64,000 bases of DNA from Lichenostomus cassidix (GCA_008360975.2 VLJF02000033.1:3534001-3598000), one strand, 5' to 3'. Positions 1-15,790 are shown, counted from the first letter of the stretch. Notes: generated from the letters alone by a model not told the origin. Program-made: numbers and translations.

Positions 1-1132
1 TAGGGAAAAAATCCGAAAAAATTAAAAAAAACCTGAAAAAATTTTTTAAAAATGTTAAATGGTAAATTTAAATGGAAAAAAAAATTTAAAAACTTGTAAA
101 AAAAAAAAGTTTAAAATCACTAAAAAATTGGAAAAAATCAGAAAAAAATTTTGAAAATCAAAAATAAAAACAAAACAACAAAACCAAAAAAAAAAACCCA
201 AAACCCCAAAAACACAAAAACAAAAAACACCCAAAACAAAAAACAAAAACCAAAAAAAAAAATGTAAAAAATCGAAAATTCCCAAAACCCAAAAACAAAA
301 ACCCAAAACCCAAAACAACCAAACCAAACCCACCACACACCCCACAACCCACACCCCAAAAATTAGGAAAAAATTTTAAAAATCAAAAATCTGAAAAAGA
401 TTTTAATAATTGTAAAAAAAAGTGTAAAAATCCCCAAAATCAGATTAAAAAATCTTTAAAAATTTAAAAAAAATTCGTAAAAATAAAAAAATCAAAAAAT
501 GGAAAAAATTCAAAAAAATTTGTAAAAATTCATTAAAAATTCAAAAAAATCACAAAAACGCAAAAATCGTTAAAAATCATAAAAATTCGGAAAAATTCCC
601 CAAAATTCCCAAAACCCAAAAAACAAAACCAACCCAACAACCCACCACACACCCATGATGACCCAGCAGTCAGCAGGAAATTAGAAAAATCCGAAAAATC
701 CAAAAAATCTGAAAAAATTTTAATAAAAAAAATTATTAAAATTGTAAAAACAAAAATTGTAAAAATCCTAAAAAATCAGAAAAAATCTTTAAAATCTTTA
801 AAAATCAGTAAAAAAATCATTAAAAAATCACCAAAAATTGAAAAAATCGAAAAAAAATCAGAAAAAATCGCAAAAAATTGTAAAAATTCCCAAAAATTCC
901 CCAAAAATCCCAAAAAATCCCAAAAACCCCATTGAAAATCACACCAAAAATTAATTAAAAATCACCCAAAAAATCGAAAAACCAGAAAAAAATCATAAAA
1001 AATACAAAAAAAATAATTAAAAATTCAAAAAAAATTGTTAAAAATCGTAAAAATCGTAAAAATCCCAAAAATCCCCAAAAAATCCCAAAATTCCAAAATT
1101 TTTCTAATTTCCCAAATTTCCCAAAATCGCAG

Positions 1133-1178
1133 GTTCTGTGTCTGATCACAGCTCCGGTGACGATGATCCTCAGCAGCC
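1133..1178 (+). pseudogene. Partial copy of GABBR1 TM6/TM7 exon, acceptor edge
   Basis: Matches the first 46 bp of the exon at 2851 (VLCLITAP reading) with its AG acceptor at 1131-1132, then falls into AT-rich repeat. There is no donor. One base differs near the middle (gctccgg for gccccgg). Confidence 0.85.
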
Positions 1179-1485
1179 CCAGAAATTAGGAAAAATATTT
1201 TAAAAAATCAAAAAATCTGAAAAAGATTTTAATAATTGTAAAAAAAGTGTAAAATCCCCAAAAAATCAGATTTTAAAAATCTTTAAAATTTAAAAAAATT
1301 CGTAAAAATAAAAAAAATCAGAAAAAATCATAAATAATTCCAAAAAATATCATTAAAAAATCGTAAAAAAATCGTAAAAAATTCAAAAAAATCGTAAAAA
1401 ATCCCCCAAAAAATCAGAAAAAATCAGAAAAATTCCCTAAAATTCCCCACAATTCCCTAATTTCCCAAATTTTCCCGAATTCCAG

Positions 1486-1530
1486 GTTCTGTGTCTGATC
1501 ACAGCCCCGGTGACGATGATCCTCAGCAGT
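1486..1530 (+). pseudogene. Partial copy of GABBR1 TM6/TM7 exon, acceptor edge
   Basis: An AG at 1484-1485 precedes a copy of about 45 bp that appears identical to the start of the exon at 2851. It ends at the cagcag of the exon and then diverges. Confidence 0.85.
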
Positions 1531-1840
1531 TCTGAAAATGAGATAAATATATGAAAAAAATAAAAAAATCTGAAAAATTTGAAAAAAAATTGTAAAAAAA
1601 ATTGAAAAATCGCAAAAACATTTTAAAATTGTAAAAATCCCCAAAATCAGATTAAAATCTTAAAAAAAAAAAATTCGAAAAAAATAAAAAAATCAAAAAA
1701 AATCATAAAATTCCAAAAATCGTAAAAATTGCAAAAAAATTCAAAAAATCGTAAAAATCCCCAAAAAAATCAGAAAAAATCAGAAAAATTCCCAAAAATT
1801 CCCAAAATTTCCTAATTTCCCAAATTTTCCCGAATTGCAG

Positions 1841-1893
1841 GTTCTGTGTCTGATCACAGCCCCGGTGACAATGATCCTCAGCAGTCAGCAGGA
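1841..1893 (+). pseudogene. Partial copy of GABBR1 TM6/TM7 exon, acceptor edge
   Basis: GCAG at 1837-1840 is followed by about 50 bp of the exon start with one substitution (gacaatg for gacgatg). It then ends in cagtcagcagg, a variant shared with the degenerate copy near 660. Confidence 0.85.
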
Positions 1894-2351
1894 AACTAGG
1901 AAAAAAATCCGAAAAAAATCCGAAAAATTCTGAAAAAAAAATTTAATAATTGTAAAAACAACTGTAAAAAAATTGTAAAAAATCGTATAAAATTATGAAA
2001 AATCAAAAGAAAAATCAGATTAAAAAATCTTTAAAAACTTTTAAAAAATCGTAAAAAATTTTTAAAAAATCAAAAAAAATCATAAAAATTTTAAAAATTG
2101 TAAAAAAATGTAAAATTCAAAAATTGTAAAATTTAAAAATCCCCAAAAATCCCAAAAAATCCCAAAACCCATTGAAAATCACACCAAAAATCATTAAAAA
2201 TCATCCAAAAATCGGAAAAAAATCAGAAAAAAATCAAAAAAATACAAAAAATTCATAAAAATCAAAAAATCGAAAAACAAAAATCGTAAAAATCCCAAAA
2301 TCAAAAATCCCAAAATTCCCAAAATTTCATCCAAATTTCCCAAAATTGCAG

Positions 2352-2390
2352 GTTCTGTGTCTGATCACAGCCCCTGACATGATCCTCACG
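2352..2390 (+). pseudogene. Partial copy of GABBR1 TM6/TM7 exon, acceptor edge, with small deletions
   Basis: GCAG at 2348-2351 is followed by the exon start, with small deletions that break the reading frame (cccctgacatgatcctcacg in place of the true sequence). This is the copy nearest the true exon and also the most eroded. Confidence 0.8.
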
Positions 2391-2763
2391 CCCCAAAAAT
2401 TGGAAAAAATCAAAAATCGAAAAAATCGAAAATTCTGAAAAATTTTAATAATCAAAAAAAAAAAAAATAAAAAAATCAAAAATCCCCCAAAAATCAGATA
2501 AAATCAAAATAAAAAATTAAAAATAAAAATCAGAAAAAATCGTAAAAAATTCAAAAAAATCGTAAAAAATAAAAAAAAAAATTGTAAAAAATCCCCAAAA
2601 TCCAAAATCCCCAAAATCCCCCCAAAAAATCCCAAAAACCCCATTGAAAATCACACCAAAAAATAATTAAAAATCACCCAAAAATCGAAAAAAACCAGAA
2701 AAAAATCATAAAAAATACAAAAATTCATTAAAAATTCAAAAAAAATCGGAAAAAAATCGTTAA

Positions 2764-3090
<327 letters not shown>

Positions 3091-3282
3091 TAATGGTATT
3101 TTTCTGATTTTTTACAATTTTTTTGGGAATTTCAAAGTTCTTCCTTCTTAACTTTCATTCCCAAGGTGAATTCTGAGAATTTTGGGGAATTTTTGGGGAT
3201 TTTTGGGAATTTTTTTTGGATTTTGTTTTTTATTTTTTGGGGATTTTCAGGGATTTTTTGAGATTTTTTTGGGAATTTTGAA

Positions 3283-3325
3283 GTTCTCCTCCTACATCAC
3301 CCTTGTTGTGCTCTTCGTGCCCAAG
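3283..3325 (+). pseudogene. Partial copy of GABBR1 TM7 exon, donor edge
   Basis: It reads [13 protein letters not shown] in frame and ends in cccaag followed by gtagga, a variant of the true gtgagt donor. There is no acceptor. Confidence 0.85.
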
Positions 3326-3671
3326 GTAGGAGTTTTTGGAATTCTGGGGATTCTGGGAATTTTTGGGAATTTTTGGGATTTTTTGGGGTTTTGGGGGGAT
3401 TTTTTGGGATTTTTTTTTGATTTTTTGGGCGTTTTTTTCTGATTTTTGGGGATTTTTTTTTGATTTTTGGTGATTTTTTTGAGATTTTTTTTGGGTTTTG
3501 GAGAATTTTTAAGTTCTTCCTTCTTAACCTTCATTCCCAAGGTGAATTTCTGGGAATTTTGGGGAAATTTTGGAGACTTTTCTGGGGATTTTTGGAGAAT
3601 TTTGGGATTTTTTTGGGATTTTTTTGGGGATTTTTTGGGATTTTTTTGCGGCATATTCATGGAATTTTGAA

Positions 3672-3714
3672 GTTCTCCTCCTACATCACCCTCGTCGTGC
3701 TCTTTGTGCCCAAG
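3672..3714 (+). pseudogene. Partial copy of GABBR1 TM7 exon, donor edge
   Basis: The last roughly 40 bp of the exon are preserved ([13 protein letters not shown]) with a gtgaga donor at 3715. Confidence 0.85.
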
Positions 3715-4039
3715 GTGAGATTTTTTGGAATTCTGGGGATTCTGGGAATTTTTGGGAATTTTTGGGGATTTTTTGGAATTTTTTGGGGTTTTTTTGGGAA
3801 TTTTTTGGGATTTTTTTTTGGCTTTTTTGGGGATTTTTTGGGGATTTTTAATGGTATTTTTCTGATTTTTTACAATTTTTTGGGGAATTTCAAAGTTCTT
3901 CCTTCTTAACTTTCATTCCCAAGGTGAATTCTGAGAATTTTGGGGAATTTTTGGGGATTTTTGGGATTTTTTGGGGGATTTTTTTTATTTTTTGGGGATT
4001 TTCAGGGATTTTTTGAGATTTTTTGGGAAATTTCAAACT

Positions 4040-4078
4040 CCCTCCTACATCACCCTCGTGGTCCTCTTCGTGCCCAAG
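4040..4078 (+). pseudogene. Partial copy of GABBR1 TM7 exon, donor edge
   Basis: It reads [12 protein letters not shown] with silent changes and a gtgaga donor at 4079. The 5' flank is diverged (caaactccctcc). Confidence 0.85.
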
Positions 4079-4380
4079 GTGAGATTTTTTGGAATTCTGG
4101 GGGTTTTGGGAATTTTTTGGGATTTTTTGGGAATTTTTGGGAATTTTTTGGGATTTTTTTGGGAATTTTTTGGGGTTTTTTTGAGATTTTTTTCGTATTT
4201 TTGGGGAATTTCGAGTTCTTTCTCTTTAACTTTCATTCCCAAGGTGAATTTCTGAGAATTTTGGGGAAATTTTGGGGAATTTTGGGGATTTTTGGGGAAT
4301 TTTTGGGAGATTTTTTTGGGATTTTTGGGGAATTTTGGGGTTTTTTTGGGATTTTTTTGTGGCATATTAATGGAATTTTG

Positions 4381-4425
4381 AAGTTCTCCTCCTACATCAC
4401 CCTCGTGGTGGTCTTCGTGCCCAAG
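4381..4425 (+). pseudogene. Partial copy of GABBR1 TM7 exon, donor edge
   Basis: It reads [13 protein letters not shown], one L-to-V change from the true exon, with a gtgaga donor at 4426. Confidence 0.85.
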
Positions 4426-4740
4426 GTGAGATTTTTTTGGAAATTTGGGAATTTTTGGGGATTTTTTGGGATTTTTTTGGGGGTTTTTGGGATTTTTTGG
4501 GGCATTTTTTAGATTTTTTTGGTGATTTTTGGTGATTTTTTTTTATTTTTCTTGTGAATTTTGGGGATTTTCTGTGATTTTTTTGGGGTTTTTGGAGAAT
4601 TTCAAAGTTCTTCCCTCTTAATCTTCTTTCCCAAGGTGAATTCTGGGAATTTTTGGGAATTTTTAGGGATTTTTTTGGCATTTCTTCGGGTTTTATTGGA
4701 GATATTTTGGGATTTTTTTTTATTTTTGGGGAATTTCGAA

Positions 4741-4781
4741 CTTCCTCCTACATCACCCTTGTCGTGCTCTTCGTGCCCAAG
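4741..4781 (+). pseudogene. Partial copy of GABBR1 TM7 exon, donor edge
   Basis: It reads [12 protein letters not shown] with a gtgaga donor at 4782. The 5' junction (cgaacttcctcc) is shared with the copy at 5114, so these two are close relatives. Confidence 0.85.
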
Positions 4782-5113
4782 GTGAGATTTTTTGGAATTC
4801 TGGGGATTCTGGGAATTTTTGGGAATTTTTTGGGTTTTTTGGGGATTTTTTAGGGAATTTTTTGGGGATTTTTGGGGCATTTTTTTTTATTTTTAGGGAT
4901 TTTTTATGATTTTTTGAATTTCTTTTTTCGTTTTTTTGGGGGATTTTTTTTTTCATTTTTCGGGATTTTTTTGGGATTTCTAAGTTCTTCCTTCTTAATC
5001 TTCTTTTGGGGAATTTTGAAGAATTTTTGGGATTTTTTGGGGATTTTTTTGGATTTTTTGGGGATTTTTTTTTAATTTTTTGGGGATTTTTTTTTATTTT
5101 TGGGGAATTTCGA

Positions 5114-5155
5114 ACTTCCTCCTACATCACCCTCGTGGTGCTCTTCGTGCCCAAG
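5114..5155 (+). pseudogene. Partial copy of GABBR1 TM7 exon, donor edge
   Basis: This is the last and most distal donor-edge copy, with a gtagga donor at 5156 as in the copy at 3283. Confidence 0.85.
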
Positions 5156-5990
5156 GTAGGATTTTTTGGGGAATTTGGGGATTTTTGGGAATTTTTGGGA
5201 TTTTTTGGGATTTTTTTGGGGATTTTTTTGGATTTTTTAGGGATTTTTTTGGGGTTTTTTTAGGATTTTTTGGGGAATTTTTTGGATTTTTTTTGTGATT
5301 TTTTAGAGATTTTTTGGGTTTTTTTGGGGAATTTCGAAGTTCTTGCTTCTTAATTTGAGGAATTTTTGGAAATTTTTTTGGGAATTTTTTCTGGAAAAAT
5401 TGTAAAAAATCAGGGAGAAAATTGTAAAAAAATCATAAAAAATTGGGGAAAAATGGTTTAAAAAATCGGGAAAAATCAGGAAAAAATCATAAAAAAGAGT
5501 AAAAAATCGGGGAAAAATTGTAAAAATATTGGGGAAAAAATTGTGAAAAATCAGAAAAAAAGCATCAAAAAACGTCAAAAAATCGTCACAAAATTGTCAA
5601 AAATTGGGAAAAAATTGGGAAAAAGTCATAAAAAATAGAAAAAAGTTTGGTAAAAAACTGTAAAAATATTGGGGGAAAAATTGTAAAAAAATCAAGAAAA
5701 AAGAGTAAAAAATTGTGAAAAATCGTCAAAAAATCATAAAAAATTGGGAAAAACGGTTAAAAAATCAGGAAAAATCGGGAAAAAGTCATAAAAAATGGTA
5801 AAAAATTGGGGAAAAATTGTAAAAATCTTGGGGAAAAAATGGATAAAAAATCGTTTTAAAATTGCAAAAAATCGTAAAAAAATCATTTAAAATCTGCAAA
5901 AAATCCACGAAAAATCCTAAAAAAAAATCGGAAAAAAGTGGGAAAATCCTGGAATTTTCTGGAATTTTCTGGAATTTTCTGGAATTTTAG

Positions 5991-6020
5991 ATGAGGAGGC
6001 TGATCACCCGTGGGGAGTGG
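5991..6020 (+). pseudogene. Partial copy of GABBR1 coiled-coil exon, acceptor edge
   Basis: It reads [10 protein letters not shown] in frame after a ttttag acceptor and diverges after gagtgg. Confidence 0.85.
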
Positions 6021-6300
6021 CGGGAATTAAAAATATTCATAAAAAATTGGGAAAAATCGTAAAAAACTGGGAAAAAAATCAGGAAAAATCGGGAAAAAGT
6101 CCTAAAAAATAGTAAAAAATTGGGAAAAAATTGGGAAAAAATTGGGGGAAAAATCGTTAAAAATTGGGAAAATAGTTTTAAAAATCTTAAAAATCATTAA
6201 AAATCATTTAAAAATCAAAAATCGCAAAAATCCTAAAAATCCGAAAACAGAAAAAAGTGGGAAAAAGCTGGAAAATCCTGGAATTTTTTTGGAATTCCAG

Positions 6301-6330
6301 ATGAGGAGGCTGATCACACGAGGGGAGTGG
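6301..6330 (+). pseudogene. Partial copy of GABBR1 coiled-coil exon, acceptor edge
   Basis: It reads [10 protein letters not shown] with silent changes (acacgagggg) after a ttccag acceptor, then diverges into repeat. Confidence 0.85.
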
Positions 6331-6899
6331 TGGGAGTTCTAAAAAAACCTTAAAAAATGGGAAAAAATTGGGAAAAATCAAAAAAAATCAGGAAAAAAAT
6401 TTTTAAAAATCAGGAAAAATTGGGAAAAAATTGTTTAAAATCCACAAAAAATCAGGAAAAAATCGAGAAAAATCGGGGGGGAAATAGTAAAAAAATCATT
6501 TAAAAAATCATAAAAATTGGGAGGAAAATCACAAAAAATCAGGAAAAAATCATAAAAAATTTTAAGAAATTGGGAAAAAAATAGCAAAAATTGGGAAAAA
6601 AATTGGGGAAAATTGTGAGAAAAACAGGGAAAAAGGAAAAAAGTCATAAAAAAATCTTTTAAAATCGGGAAAAAATGGTTAAAAAATAGTGAAAAATTGG
6701 GAAAAAGGTTTAAAAAATCAAGAAAAATTCATTTAAAAATAGTAAAAAAATTGGGGGAAAACTTGTAAAAAAAACTTGGGGAAAAAAATTATTAAAAAGT
6801 GGTTAAAGTGTTAAAAAATTGTAAAAAATCGTTTAAAAAAATCATTAAAATCCGCAAAAAATTGTGAAAAAATCATTAAAAATTCACAAAAAATTGTAA

Positions 6900-10624
<3,725 letters not shown>

Positions 10625-10897
10625 AAGGAAGAGCGCGTCTCCGAGCTCCGCCAGCAGCTCCACGACCGACAGCAGCTTCGCTCCCGCCGGCGCCAATCCC
10701 AGCCCGAGGAGAATTCCCGGGAAATCCATTCCCAAAACGCCCAAAATTCCCCAACCAACTCCCCAAAGCCCCGGGAATGCTCGTCGCCGTTCTTCCAGCC
10801 CAACCTGCCGCTGGTTCGCTGCTTGGTGTCGGAGCAAGCCGAGAAACTGGGCAGGGGGAGCTGCCATGGCAGCAGGGTGCACCTGCTCTACAAGTGA
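10625..10897 (+). CDS. GABBR1: GABBR1 terminal coding exon: coiled-coil end, RSRR signal and C-terminus
   Basis: The exon encodes 90 residues and a TGA stop at 10895-10897. It opens KEERVSELRQQLHDRQQL, the end of the coiled coil, followed by the RSRR endoplasmic-reticulum retention motif at 10679-10690. In the family this motif holds the unpaired subunit back until GABBR2 masks it. The end is GSRVHLLYK, matching the conserved GABBR1 C-terminus. Between RSRR and that end lie about 68 residues in all, against about 35 in mammals as I recall. The extra part (SREIHSQNAQNSPTNSPKP and following) is coded by DNA resembling the local cccaaaattcccc repeats. The acceptor is CCCCCAG. The reading frame is intact. 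Confidence 0.95.
   Translation, partial: KEERVSELRQQLHDRQQLRSRRRQSQPEENSREIHSQNAQNSPTNSPKPRECSSPFFQPNLPLVRCLVSEQAEKLGRGSCHGSRVHLLYK
10679..10690 (+). other. GABBR1: RSRR ER-retention motif codons
   Basis: Codons CGC TCC CGC CGG encode R-S-R-R just after the coiled coil, the known assembly checkpoint of GABBR1. It is intact here. Confidence 0.9.
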
Positions 10898-12690
10898 GGG
10901 GAAAGTTGGGGAAAATGTGGGAAAAAATTGGGAAAAGTTTGGGAATTTTTAGGAAAAAATTCGGGAAAAATTGGGGAAAAATTGGGGAAAAATCGGGGAA
11001 AATTTGGGGAAAAATTGGGGAAAAATTGGGGAAAATTTGGGGAAAATTTGGGGAAAAATTGGGGAAAAATTGGGGAAAAATTTGAGAAAATTTGGGGAAA
11101 AATTGGGGAAAATTTGGGGAAAATCTGGGAAAAATATGGGGAAAATATGGGAAAATCGGGGAAAATTTGGGGAAAAATTGGGGAAAAATTGGGGAAAAAT
11201 TGGGGAAAATTGGGGAAAAATTGGGGAAAATTTGGGGAAAATTTGGGGAAAAATCGGGGAAAAAAGGGAAAATTCGGGGAAAAATCGGGGAAACATCGGG
11301 GAAAATTCGGGGGAAATTTGGGGAAAAATTGGGGAAAATTCGGGGAAAAATTGGGGAAAAATTGGGGAAAATTCGGGGAAAAATCTGGGAAAAATTCAAG
11401 AATTCTTGGGAAAAAAATCGCGGAAAATTTGGGGAAAATTCGGGGAAAAATTGGAGAAAATTCGGGGAAAGTTCGGGGAAAATCTGGGAAAAAGTTCTAG
11501 AATTCTTGGGAAAAATCGCGGAAAATTTGGGGAAAATTTAGCAAAATTCGGGGAAAATTCGGGGAAAATTTGGGGAGAATTTGGAGAAAAATGGGGGAAA
11601 AAATCTGGAATTCCTGGGAAAAATCACGGAAAAAATTCGAGAAGAATTTGGGGAAAATTCGGGGAAAATTCAGTGAAATTTGGGGGAAATTCGGGGAAAA
11701 TTTGGAGAAAAATCAGGGAAAATTCAGGGAAGTTGCAAGAAAAAATTTGAGAAAAATTCCCCAGAAAAATCCCCAGAAAAATTCAGGAAGTAGCAGGAAA
11801 AAAAATCCCGGAAAAATCGTCAAAGTGGCAGGAAAAAATTCCAGGAAGAATCCCAAGAAAAATCCCAAAATCCCCAGAAAAAAACCCAGAATTCCCAGGG
11901 AAAAATCCTAGAAAAATCCCGGGAAAATTCTGGGAAAAATCCCAAAAAAAATCCTTGGAAAAATTGCAAAACTGCCAAGGAAAAAGTCCCAAAAAAATCC
12001 TGGAAAAATCCTGGAAACAATCCCAGAAATCCCAGGGAAAAAAACCTGGAAAAATCCCAAAAAGAATCCGAGGAAAAATCCAGGAATTCACCGAAGAAAA
12101 ATCCTGGAAATCCCAGAGGAAAAAACCCCACAATTCACAGGAAAAACCCCAGAAAAAAATCCAGGAATTCCCAGGAAAAAATTCTGGGAAAAATCATGGA
12201 AGTTGAAGGAAGAAATTCTGGAAAAATTCCCAGAAAAAATCCTGGAAAAAATCCAGGAATTCCCAGGAAAAAAATCCCGGAAAAATTCTGGGAAAAATCG
12301 CAGAAGTTGCAGGAAAAAATTCTGGAAAAAATTCCCAGGAAGAATCCCGAAGAAAAATCCTGGAATTCACCAGGGAAAAAATCCTGGAATTCTCAGAAAA
12401 ATCCCTGGAAAAAATCCTGGGAAAAATCCCCCAAAAAATTCTGGGAAAAATCCCACAAATCCCAGAAAAATTTCTGGGAAAAATCCTGGAATTCCTGGGG
12501 AAAAAAAAAAATCCCAGAATTTTGCAGGAAAAATTCTCACGATTCACTGTGAAAAAATCCTGGAATTTTCCAGGAAAAATCCTGGAATTTTCCAGGAAAA
12601 ATCCTGGAATTCCTCAGAAAAATCCTGGAATTTTTCCAGGAAAAAAAAATCCCAAAATTCCCAGGGAAAAAAAAAATTCGGGAAAAGTTA
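10898..12690 (+). repeat. Downstream of GABBR1 stop: purine-rich ggggaaaattt array, then ccaggaaaaatcctgg array
   Basis: The repeat begins three to ten bases after the stop codon, so the GABBR1 3' UTR is itself tandem repeat. From 10905 to about 11740 the unit is ggggaaaatt(t). From about 11740 to 12690 it shifts to cccagaaaaatcctggaattc units that are partly self-complementary (tggaattcca). No AATAAA was found in this segment. Confidence 0.8.
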
Positions 12691-12860
12691 TTTATTTATT
12701 TATTTATCTTATTTATATATTTATTTATTGGAATTCCAAGGAAATTTTGGGATATTTTTTCCCTGGAATTTTTTTTTTCTTTGGGAAAAATCGGCTGGAA
12801 TTGGTGGATCCAATGGAATTCCCAATTATCCTTTGGAATTTCCTGTTTATTCTCCTGTAG
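12691..12860 (+). other. AT-rich ttattta stretch, possible 3' UTR remnant
   Basis: This segment contains ttatttatttatttatc and tatatatttatttatt, followed by non-repetitive sequence (ggctggaattggtggatcc). AUUUA-type motifs are common in mRNA 3' UTRs. It may be an unexpanded piece of the GABBR1 3' UTR, but no transcript evidence is available. Confidence 0.35.
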
Positions 12861-15790
12861 AATTCCCTTTTTTTTTGCACTGAATTCCCATTTTTCCCAT
12901 AAAATTCCCATTTTTCCCATAAAATTCCCCTAAATCCTCACAGAATTCCCATAAATCCCACAAAAACCCACATTTTTCCCTCAGAAATTCCCATTTTTCC
13001 CATAGAATTCCCATTTTTCACAATTCCCATTTCCCACAAAATCCCTTTTTCCCATAAAATTCCCATTTTTTTGCACAGAATTCCCATTTTTCCCCAAATT
13101 CCCCAGAATTCCATTTTTTCCCATAAAATTCCCATTTTTCCCACAGAATTCCCTCATAAATCCCATTTCCCAAAAATCCCATTTTCCCAAAATTCCCTTT
13201 TTTCACAAACCCACAAATCCCATTTTCCCCCAAATCCCTTTTTTCCCAAAAATCCCATTTTTCCCCAAATCCCTTTTTCCAAAATCCCTTTTTTAAAAAT
13301 TCCTTTTTTCCACAAAAATCCCATTTTTCCCTCAGAAATTCCCATTTTCCCCATAGAATTCCCATAATCCCTCAAAATTCCCATTTTTCCCCCAAAATTC
13401 CCATTTTTCCCCCAGAATTCCCTCAGAATTCCCATTTTTCCCTCAGAATTCCCTTTTTCCCCACTGAATTCCCTTTTTCTTCACAGAATTCCCACAAAAA
13501 TTCCCATTTTTCCCTCAGAAATTCCCATTTTTCCCCATAAAATTCCCATTTTTCCCCCAGAAATCCCATTTTTTCTGCACAGAATTCCCATTTTTCCAAT
13601 AGAATTCCCTTTTTTCCCCACAGAATTCCCAATTTTCCCCTCAAAAATTCCCATTTTTCCCCTAAAATTCCCAATTTTCCCTCAGGAATTCCCACAAAAT
13701 CCCCCAGAATTCCCAATTTTCCACCACAAAATTCACTTTTTTCCATAAAATTCCCATTTTTCCCTCAAAAATTCCCATTCCCTTTTTCCCCCAGAATTCC
13801 CACAAAAAGCCATAGAATTCCTATTCAGCCCACAAAATTCTCATTTTTCCCCAGAAAATTCCCATAATTCCCTCATGAAATTCCCATTTTATCCACAGAA
13901 TTCCCATTTTTCTCTCAGTAATTCCCTTTTTTCCATAAAATTCCCATTTTCCCCACAGAATTCCCACAAAAATTCCCATTTTTTCCCATAAAATTCCAAT
14001 TTTTTTTACAGAATTCCCATTTATTTCCACAGAATTCCCATTTTTCCCATAAAATTCCCATTTTTCCTATAGAATTCCTACAAATCCCTCAGAAATTCCC
14101 ATTTTTCCCATAAAATTCCCATTTTTCCCTCAAAAATTCCCATTTTCCCCACAGAATTCCCACAAAAACCCATAGAATTCCCATAAATCCTTCAGAATTC
14201 CCCATTTTTTGCACAGAATTCCCACAAATCCCCTCAAAATTCCATTTTTCCCCATAAAATTCCTATTTTTCCCACAAAATTCCCATTTTTTTGCACAAAA
14301 TTCCCATTTTTTCCCCCATAACCCACCCAAAACCCACCCAAAACCCACCAAAATTCCCATTTCCCCCTCAAAATTCCCAATTTTTTCCACAGAATTCCCA
14401 TTTTTCCCATAAAATTCCCACAAAATCCCCCAAAAATCCCAATTTTCCCACAGAATTCCCAGAAAAATTCCCACTTTCCCCTCAGAATTCCCACAAAATC
14501 CCACAGAATTCCCATTTTTTCCTCAGTAATTCCCATTTTTTTCCATAAAATTCCCAATTTTCCCTCAGTAATTCCTTTTTCCCCATAAAATTCCCATTTT
14601 TTTGCACAGAATTCCCATTTTTCCTACAGAATTCCCACAAAATCCCATAAAGTTCCCATTTTTCCCTCAAAATTCCCATTTTTTCGCATAGAATTCCCAC
14701 AAAAATCCCATTTTTCCCCTAGAATTCCCTTTTTTCCCCTAAAATTCCCATTTTTCCCTCAGTAATTCCCACAAATCCCTCAGAATTCCCCATTTTCCCA
14801 CAAAAATCCCATTTTCCCCATAAAATTCCCTCAGAATTCCCATTTTTTCCCATAGAATTCCCAGAAAAATTCCCATTTTTCCCCCAGAATTCCCACAAAA
14901 TCCCACAGAATTCCCATTTTTCCCACAAAATTCCCTCAGAATTCCCATTTTCCCCACAGAATTCCCACAAAAATTCCATTTTTTCCCATAAAATTCCCAT
15001 TTTTCCCCTCAAAATTCCCAATTTTATTGCACAGAATTCCCACAAAATCCCACAGAATTCCCATAAATCCTTCAGAATTCCCATTTTTCCCATAGAATTC
15101 CCTTTTTTTTGCACAGAATTCCCACAAAAATTCCCATTTTTTCCTCTCAGAATTCCCATTTTTGCCCCAAAATTCCCATTTTTCCCACAGAATTCCCACA
15201 AAATTCATTTTTTCCCATAGAATTCCCAGAAAAATTCCCGTTTTTCCCACAGAATTCCCATTTTCCCACAAAAATCCTATTTTTCCCATAAAATTCCCCT
15301 CAGAATTCCCATTTTTCCCACAAAATTCCCACAAATCCCACAGAATTCCCATTTTTATTCCACAAAAATCCCATTTTTCCCATTGAATTCCCAGAAATCC
15401 CACAGAATTCCCACAAATCCTTCAGAATTCCCAATTTTCTGCCACAGAATTCCCATTTTTCCCTCAAAATTCCCATTTAAATTCCCATTTTTCCCTCATT
15501 ATTTCCCATTTTTCCATAAAATTCCCACAAAAATTCCCATTTTTCCAATAAAATTCCCATTTTTCCCTCAGAATTTCCCATTTTTCCAATAAAATTCCCA
15601 CAAAAATTCCCATTTTTTCCATAAAATTCCCATTTTTCCCTCAGAATTCCCATAAAATTTCCATTTTTCCCTCAGAATTTCCCATTTTTCCAATAAAATT
15701 CCCATTTTTTCCCATTTTTTCCATAAAATTCCCATTTTTTCCATAAAATTCCCATTTTTCCCCTCAGAATTCCCTCAGAAATCCCAATTT
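12861..15790. repeat. gaattcccatttttccc tandem array
   Basis: About 2.9 kb of units alternating cagaattccca and catttttcccataaaattccc, rich in GAATTC. Unit length drifts between about 15 and 30 bp. I see no exon fragments. Confidence 0.85.

Noticed and set aside
12691..12740. TATA-type promoter in the ttatttattta stretch
   Set aside because: No downstream exon or start in either direction; more like an AT-rich UTR or intergenic remnant.
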